From NCBI GenBank assembly GCA_000753455.2, contig LM994670.1, positions 1,103,005-1,167,004 on the forward strand: DNA of 64,000 nt, in the 5' to 3' direction. Source of the DNA: Clostridium jeddahitimonense. GTDB taxonomy: Bacteria > Bacillota > Clostridia > Clostridiales > Clostridiaceae. The position numbers and the translations under genes are program-made. How positions within the stretch are numbered: position 1 is the first letter of the stretch; every line of letters begins with the position of its first letter. Below are positions 59,907 to 64,000 of this stretch, in pieces. Below the pieces are notes generated by a model that did not search any database, was not told the origin of the DNA, and saw only the letters and a list, made by a program, of their open reading frames with translations.

Positions 59907-61028
59907 ATGGGAAAATCAGAAGTATATTTTACTAACCTTAGAACAAATGGAAATATGAATTTATTAAATAAGCTAGAAAGGTTAGTAAAAAAAGCAGGTA
60001 TTGAAAATATAAATTTTAAAGATAAGTATATAGCAATAAAAATACATTTTGGGGAACCTGGAAATCTTGCATATCTTAGACCAAATTATTCAAAAGTTAT
60101 AGTTGATTTGGTTAAGAATAGTGGAGGAAAGGTATTTTTAACTGATTGTAATACCCTTTATGTAGGTAGAAGAAAAAATGCACTTGAACATATGGATTCA
60201 GCTTATGAAAATGGATATAATCCTTTTACTACAGGATGCCATGTTATAATTGCGGATGGGCTTAAAGGAACGGATGAAGTTTTAGTTCCAGTAGAAAAGG
60301 GCGAGTATGTAAAAGAAGCTAAAATAGGTAGAGCTATAATGGATGCAGACATATTTATTTCTATGAATCATTTTAAAGGTCATGAAGCAACAGGATTTGG
60401 AGGAGCATTAAAGAATATTGGAATGGGCTGTGGATCACGTGCAGGAAAGATGGAGATGCATAGTAATGGAAAACCATTAGTAGAAGCAGAAAAGTGTATA
60501 ACTTGCGGAGCATGTAAGAAAATTTGTGCACATAGTGCTATTGATTTTAGAGAAAACAAGAAAGCTTATATAAATCATGATAAATGCGTAGGCTGTGGGC
60601 GTTGCATTGGAGTATGTAATTTTGATGCAATATCTCCAACTTGGGATGAAGCTAATGATGTATTAAATAAAAAAATTGCGGAGTATTCTTATGCAGTAGT
60701 TAATGGAAGACCGCATTTTCATATAAATTTTGTTATTGATATATCACCTAACTGTGATTGTCATAGTGAAAATGATATGCCGATAACTCCAGATGTAGGT
60801 ATTTTTGCATCTTTTGATCCTGTAGCATTAGATAAAGCTTGTGCTGATGCTGTAAATAAACAGATAGTGTTACAAGGAAGCTATTTAGATGAGCAAAAAC
60901 ATAAGCATAATCATGATTACAATGACCACTTTAGAAATACTCACCCAGAGACTGACTGGGAAGTGTGTATAGATCATGCTGTTAAGTTAGGTTTAGGAAA
61001 TAAGGAGTACAAATTAATAGAAATGTAA
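59907..61028 (+). CDS. DUF362 domain 4Fe-4S protein
   Basis: The 373-residue protein has an N-terminal DUF362 fold: IAIKIHFGEPGNLAYLRPNY, GGKVFLTDCNTLYVGRRKNA and MNHFKGHEATGFGGALKNIG. An inserted ferredoxin segment follows: CITCGACKKICAHSAIDF and CVGCGRCIGVCNFDAISP. The ends carry His-rich stretches (EQKHKHNHDYNDH). It probably transfers electrons in an unknown reaction. GAGAGGAG precedes ATG 59907. Single gene. Confidence 0.9.
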   Translation: MGKSEVYFTNLRTNGNMNLLNKLERLVKKAGIENINFKDKYIAIKIHFGEPGNLAYLRPNYSKVIVDLVKNSGGKVFLTDCNTLYVGRRKNALEHMDSAYENGYNPFTTGCHVIIADGLKGTDEVLVPVEKGEYVKEAKIGRAIMDADIFISMNHFKGHEATGFGGALKNIGMGCGSRAGKMEMHSNGKPLVEAEKCITCGACKKICAHSAIDFRENKKAYINHDKCVGCGRCIGVCNFDAISPTWDEANDVLNKKIAEYSYAVVNGRPHFHINFVIDISPNCDCHSENDMPITPDVGIFASFDPVALDKACADAVNKQIVLQGSYLDEQKHKHNHDYNDHFRNTHPETDWEVCIDHAVKLGLGNKEYKLIEM

Positions 61029-61034
61029 AATGTT

Positions 61035-61082
61035 AAGTGGCAAGTTATAAGTAAAAAATAGTTATCTTATAACTTGTCACTT
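61035..61082. terminator. bidirectional terminator
   Basis: A 17-bp stem AAGTGGCAAGTTATAAG / CTTATAACTTGTCACTT (one wobble) between convergent genes. Confidence 0.75.
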
Positions 61083-61089
61083 TATATTC

Positions 61090-61950
61090 TTATTTAAGAA
61101 TAATATTCTTTCCTATAATTATAGCTTTTGAATTTGTACTATGACCAATATCCTCAGTTTTAGCTATAGGAAGATTAGGATTATCTATTATATTTAATAC
61201 AAGTTCACTTATAGAGGGTGAAATATTATTTTCTTGCATTTTAGTAAATGTACCAAGAATTAACCCTTTTATTTTTTCGAAAGCACCAATTTGCTTTAAT
61301 TGAGTTAAAAAAGCAGACATAAGAGCAGCTTCTCCACCCATACTTTCTAAAAATAAAATTTTATCAGTAAAATCAGGCATATATTTTGTGCCAGCTAGCT
61401 TTAATAGGCAACGTATATTACCGCCTACTACGACACCTTCTAGTTTTTCACCTTGAATAAATTTATAAGAAAAGTTAAATAGTTCATCAGTATCATTAAA
61501 TAGACTATTTTTAAAGTTTATTTGTTGAACTTCTTTAAAGTCATATATTAGGTTTCTGACTTGATATAGATATGTAGGTATTGAAGCTTGTGAATTAATA
61601 GCATTTAATACTGTAGTAACATCACTATAACCAAATACAGGCTTTGGATTTTTAGAAATAAATTCATAATCTAAATATGGAAGAACCTCATTAGATAAAT
61701 CTCCACCTGATATATCAAATATAGCAGTAATTTCTGGATTTCCATATAAGGTCATAAAGGCATTACCTTTTTCTATAGGGGAACCATTAAATATAGAGTT
61801 TTTAGCATAAATATAATTGGAGCATACTGGGGTTAAATCCATAGATTTAAGAGTTTCTATAAGTTTATTTATACTTTCTTGATTTAATGGTGACTGACCA
61901 TTTGAGCAAGCAACTATACCAACTTTATCACCTTTTTGTAGTAAATACAT
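61090..61950 (-). CDS. S66 family LD-carboxypeptidase / MccF-like peptidase
   Basis: The 286-residue protein has GDKVGIVACSNGQSP at the start. The nucleophile Ser is in PVFGYSDVTTVLNAI. GGNIRCLLKLAGTKYMPDF and ILFLESMGGEAALMSAF contribute the Glu, and AKTEDIGHSTNSKAIIIG the His. Family members are cytosolic LD-carboxypeptidases for murein recycling or MccF-type microcin-inactivating peptidases; the sequence does not decide. GGAGG is upstream. Confidence 0.88.
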   Translation of the reverse strand: MYLLQKGDKVGIVACSNGQSPLNQESINKLIETLKSMDLTPVCSNYIYAKNSIFNGSPIEKGNAFMTLYGNPEITAIFDISGGDLSNEVLPYLDYEFISKNPKPVFGYSDVTTVLNAINSQASIPTYLYQVRNLIYDFKEVQQINFKNSLFNDTDELFNFSYKFIQGEKLEGVVVGGNIRCLLKLAGTKYMPDFTDKILFLESMGGEAALMSAFLTQLKQIGAFEKIKGLILGTFTKMQENNISPSISELVLNIIDNPNLPIAKTEDIGHSTNSKAIIIGKNIILK

Positions 61951-62060
61951 TTTTTTCCTCCTTAATTTTGAGTAAATTTAATTAATAATAGTATAGTTTA
62001 AATTTAATATTTTATAAATTAGTTTTTTGTGCATTAAAAATTATTAAAGAAAATATAAGA

Positions 62061-62087
62061 AAAGGAGCTGTGTTATGACAGCTCCTT
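62061..62087 (-). terminator. terminator of decayed DsrE2-like gene
   Basis: AAAGGAGCTGT / ACAGCTCCTTT with a 5-nt loop. On the minus strand it is followed by a T-rich run. Confidence 0.65.
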
Positions 62088-62097
62088 TGTTGTTAAA

Positions 62098-62640
62098 TTA
62101 TATAAATAGATTTAGTCCAGATTCATCAGCAGCTCCTAAGTAAGAAGCAACTCCTGCAACTTCGACACCGTCTATTAATTCTTCTTTTTTTATTCCCATT
62201 AAATCCATAGAGATAGCACATGCAACAATTTTAACATTCATTTTTATAGCATTTTCTATTAGCATATCTAATGAATCAACATTATTTGTTTTCATGATGT
62301 GCTTTATCATCTTAGGTCTCATACCACCCATATTCATTTTTGATAGTGAAAGTTTGGTTGTATTGCTTGGAAGCATAAAATCAAACATCTTCTCTATTAT
62401 ATTTTTCTTAACCTTGGCTTTTTTTCTCTTTAAGATATTTAATCCCAGAATGTAAAGAACTCGGTAACTTCTTTACCCATTGAAGCTGCACATGTAGCTC
62501 ACTTTTTATGCTTCATTAGTTATCTGTTGCATTTTTCATATAATTGTTCTTCATTATCAAGTAAGCAATTATAACTCTTATATAAATCTTGAACTTATTC
62601 TAAAATTATTTCAGTACTAATGTTTGTTGTATAAATCATA
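62098..62640 (-). pseudogene. decayed DsrE2-family (DsrE/DsrF/DrsH-like) gene
   Basis: An intact C-terminal frame (62098-62388) encodes MFDFMLPSNTTKLSLSKMNM, NNVDSLDMLIENAIKMNVK and DGVEVAGVASYLGAADESG, typical of DsrE2 sulfur-handling proteins. Just upstream the same strand reads LGLNILKRKKAKVKKNIIEK in frame. CAASMGKEVTEFFTFW continues in another frame, so a one-base deletion at the TTCTGG-GATTA junction breaks the gene. Further upstream there are several in-frame stops. The family start is missing. This is an old pseudogene. Confidence 0.75.
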
Positions 62641-63124
62641 TTCATCACCATTAATACTGTGTTAAATTTCACCTAGTAGTATACATGAAAATATTGGTTA
62701 TTCTGTACATTCTTATCTTAGCATTTATAAAGTGATATGATGAAAAAGTCTTTAAACTATAGGTGTTACCGTTATGTTTAAGAAACTTTATATTTTTTCA
62801 CATAGGGCACTTTAGAAAAGATGAAGCATAGCAAGATAATATAAATTTTAACTAACATAATAATTGTTAGTTATAAAAAAATAATATATAATTAATATAC
62901 TACATTTATATCCAAATTAAGTATATAAATACAAAATATTGAAGTTGATTAAAGTTAGATGTGGATGAAATGATGTGTTTTGTAAGTTTTTGTTATGAAA
63001 GTAAATAAATTATACTTTATAATGATAGGATAAAGACTTGCAAAGAAGATAGAAAAATGAAAGGGGGAAAGAGAGAAAAGTTATTGTATAAAAAAAAAGA
63101 ATATAAGAAAGGAAATTGATATGT
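62641..63124. other. gene-free region before the secreted protein
   Basis: No coding frame is apparent. A TATAAT-like box (near 63016) and AAGGAAA (63111-63117) precede the secreted-protein start, so the promoter is probably within the last 130 nt. No strong inverted repeat or terminator was seen. Confidence 0.4.
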
Positions 63125-64000
63125 ATGGGTAAGATAATAAAGGGGAAATTTAAAAGAATTATATCTACAATGGTAGCGTTTACAATGCTTTTGACATGCT
63201 TATTACCATCATTACAATCTTTAGCTGCGCCAAAAATGATGGCACACTTAAAATCGGGAAGTGGTAATGGTAATGGACATTTTGGTAGTGAAAACCCAGA
63301 GGCATTTCTATTATCAGATGAAAATAATATTACAAATGAGTCAATTAACTTTGAGATGAAATTAGGAAGTGCAAAAAGTGATACAAGATTTCGTTTTGTA
63401 ACAAAATATGTAGACGATACTCATTGGTCATATGTTGCATATGATGGAGCAACTGGATGGTTTATAGAGTATAAGAATGGTGATAAAGCAGGATATCCAG
63501 GACTTACAGGACTGCCAGAAATAAATCAAGATGATATTGTGAATGTAAGTGCAGTCTATAATGAAAATGAACTTGTATTTAAGGTAGATAATAAGACAAG
63601 TGGTAATAGTGGAGAAGCTCTAATTAATATAGCTGATTTTATTAGTTTAAAGGATCAGGAAGGAAAAATTGGATTTGGTGCTGCTACATATGGTACACAG
63701 TGCACTGACATATATTTTTCTAATGTAACAATTGGAGATACTAATTACACAGATTATAATGCTTGGACATTGTATAAAGAAGGTCTTGCAGGACAGATAT
63801 GGGAACCATCAGTAGAAGTTTCAGGGGGAGAAGAACCAACGGAACCAACTGAGCAAGGAGAAAAATGGTTTAAAATTACAGGTGGTGCTAATAATGGTGG
63901 TGGACATGCGTATGGAAATGCAGCAGCAAAAGCACCAATTCTATTACTTGACAATGATAGAGTAATGGAAGATGCAGGAGAAATTTCTTTGAAAGTAAAA
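63125..64000 (+). CDS. large secreted protein with repeated beta-sandwich modules (GH101-like, partial)
   Basis: From ATG 63125 the frame stays open to the window edge (292 codons). The signal peptide is KIIKGKFKRIISTMVAFTML, ending near SLQSLA-AP. The first module (about 40-205) contains KSGSGNGNGHFGSENPEAFL and FVTKYVDDTHWSYVAYDGAT with GWFIEYKNG. A linker EEPTEPTEQG follows, then a second copy starts KITGGANNGGGHAYGNAAAK. The TGWFIEYK strand resembles the N-terminal domains of endo-alpha-N-acetylgalactosaminidases (GH101), which attack mucin O-glycans. The catalytic part is outside the window, so the enzyme class is provisional. Confidence 0.6.
   Translation, partial: MGKIIKGKFKRIISTMVAFTMLLTCLLPSLQSLAAPKMMAHLKSGSGNGNGHFGSENPEAFLLSDENNITNESINFEMKLGSAKSDTRFRFVTKYVDDTHWSYVAYDGATGWFIEYKNGDKAGYPGLTGLPEINQDDIVNVSAVYNENELVFKVDNKTSGNSGEALINIADFISLKDQEGKIGFGAATYGTQCTDIYFSNVTIGDTNYTDYNAWTLYKEGLAGQIWEPSVEVSGGEEPTEPTEQGEKWFKITGGANNGGGHAYGNAAAKAPILLLDNDRVMEDAGEISLKVK

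Noticed and set aside
63754..63954. Minus-strand reading frame within the secreted-protein gene
   Set aside because: The plus strand carries an uninterrupted signal-peptide protein with repeats; the opposite frame is a compositional artefact.

Overview
The window is a very AT-rich, densely packed chromosomal segment typical of a Clostridium sensu stricto (low-GC Firmicutes). Supporting signs are strong AGGAGG-type ribosome binding sites, frequent TTG and GTG starts, U-tract intrinsic terminators, a T-box leader, LicT/RAT antitermination, a SigI/RsgI pair, a GerMN lipoprotein and ferredoxin-type oxidoreductases. I see no rRNA, tRNA, CRISPR array, integrase or insertion sequence. The species cannot be fixed from the sequence alone.

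Layout. 1-5.7 kb: 3' end of L-rhamnose isomerase, a DUF1622 membrane protein, a HAD phosphatase, a secreted acidic repeat protein followed by sigI-rsgI, and a UDG-like protein. 5.7-10.7 kb: a PNPOx-fold protein, then a 5-oxoproline cassette (DUF969/DUF979 transporter, pcp, gamma-glutamylcyclotransferase-like protein), a GerMN lipoprotein and a 58-residue winged-helix protein. 10.9-19 kb: T-box-controlled asnA, a lone CbiA-type amidase gene, mtnN, and a beta-glucoside operon (licT, PTS EIIBCA, 6-phospho-beta-glucosidase) with two RAT/terminator switches. 19-23.5 kb: a sirtuin / RelA-SpoT-synthetase pair, two tandem CarD-like genes each behind a terminator-like leader, and carbonic anhydrase. 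23.5-30 kb: MATE pump, TetM/EF-G-like GTPase, YbjQ, Cof phosphatase, amidase. 30-37.6 kb: a nitrate-reductase-like operon and a hotdog/BioY/thiolase/acyl-ligase operon. 37.6-42.4 kb: ArsR-type regulator with an MFS pump, a second MFS gene broken by an in-frame TGA, and an exported superoxide dismutase. 42.4-51 kb: a TPR protein/ECF sigma/anti-sigma operon, a GNAT enzyme, sbcCD and DUF4259. 51-59 kb: AI-2E-type permease, a PadR-DUF1700-DUF4097 operon, aldo-keto reductase, and an ABC transporter with a YtrA-type regulator. 59-64 kb: SPOR-tailed amidase, DUF362 ferredoxin, S66 carboxypeptidase, a decayed DsrE2-like gene, and the start of a large secreted protein with repeated beta-sandwich modules (possibly GH101).

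The most unusual content is intergenic. Four long 'fishbone' arrays (33748-34010, 41428-41636, 45682-46000, 50843-51093) are built from short conserved linkers alternating with mini-hairpins of unrelated sequence. The left-half linkers (AGAGAAATA, or GGGGAAAAG in the last array) are the reverse complement of the right-half linkers (TATTTCTCT, CTTTTCCCC), so each array can fold as a long nested stem with hairpin arms on both sides. In the cleanest array the outermost linker pair carries a matched change (GGTGAAAAG with CTTTTCAC). I know of no named element with this architecture. Two of the arrays bracket sbcCD, whose product cuts hairpins. The other regulatory standout is the pair of CarD paralogues, each preceded by a 15-bp, 9-nt-loop, U-tract hairpin close to its promoter.
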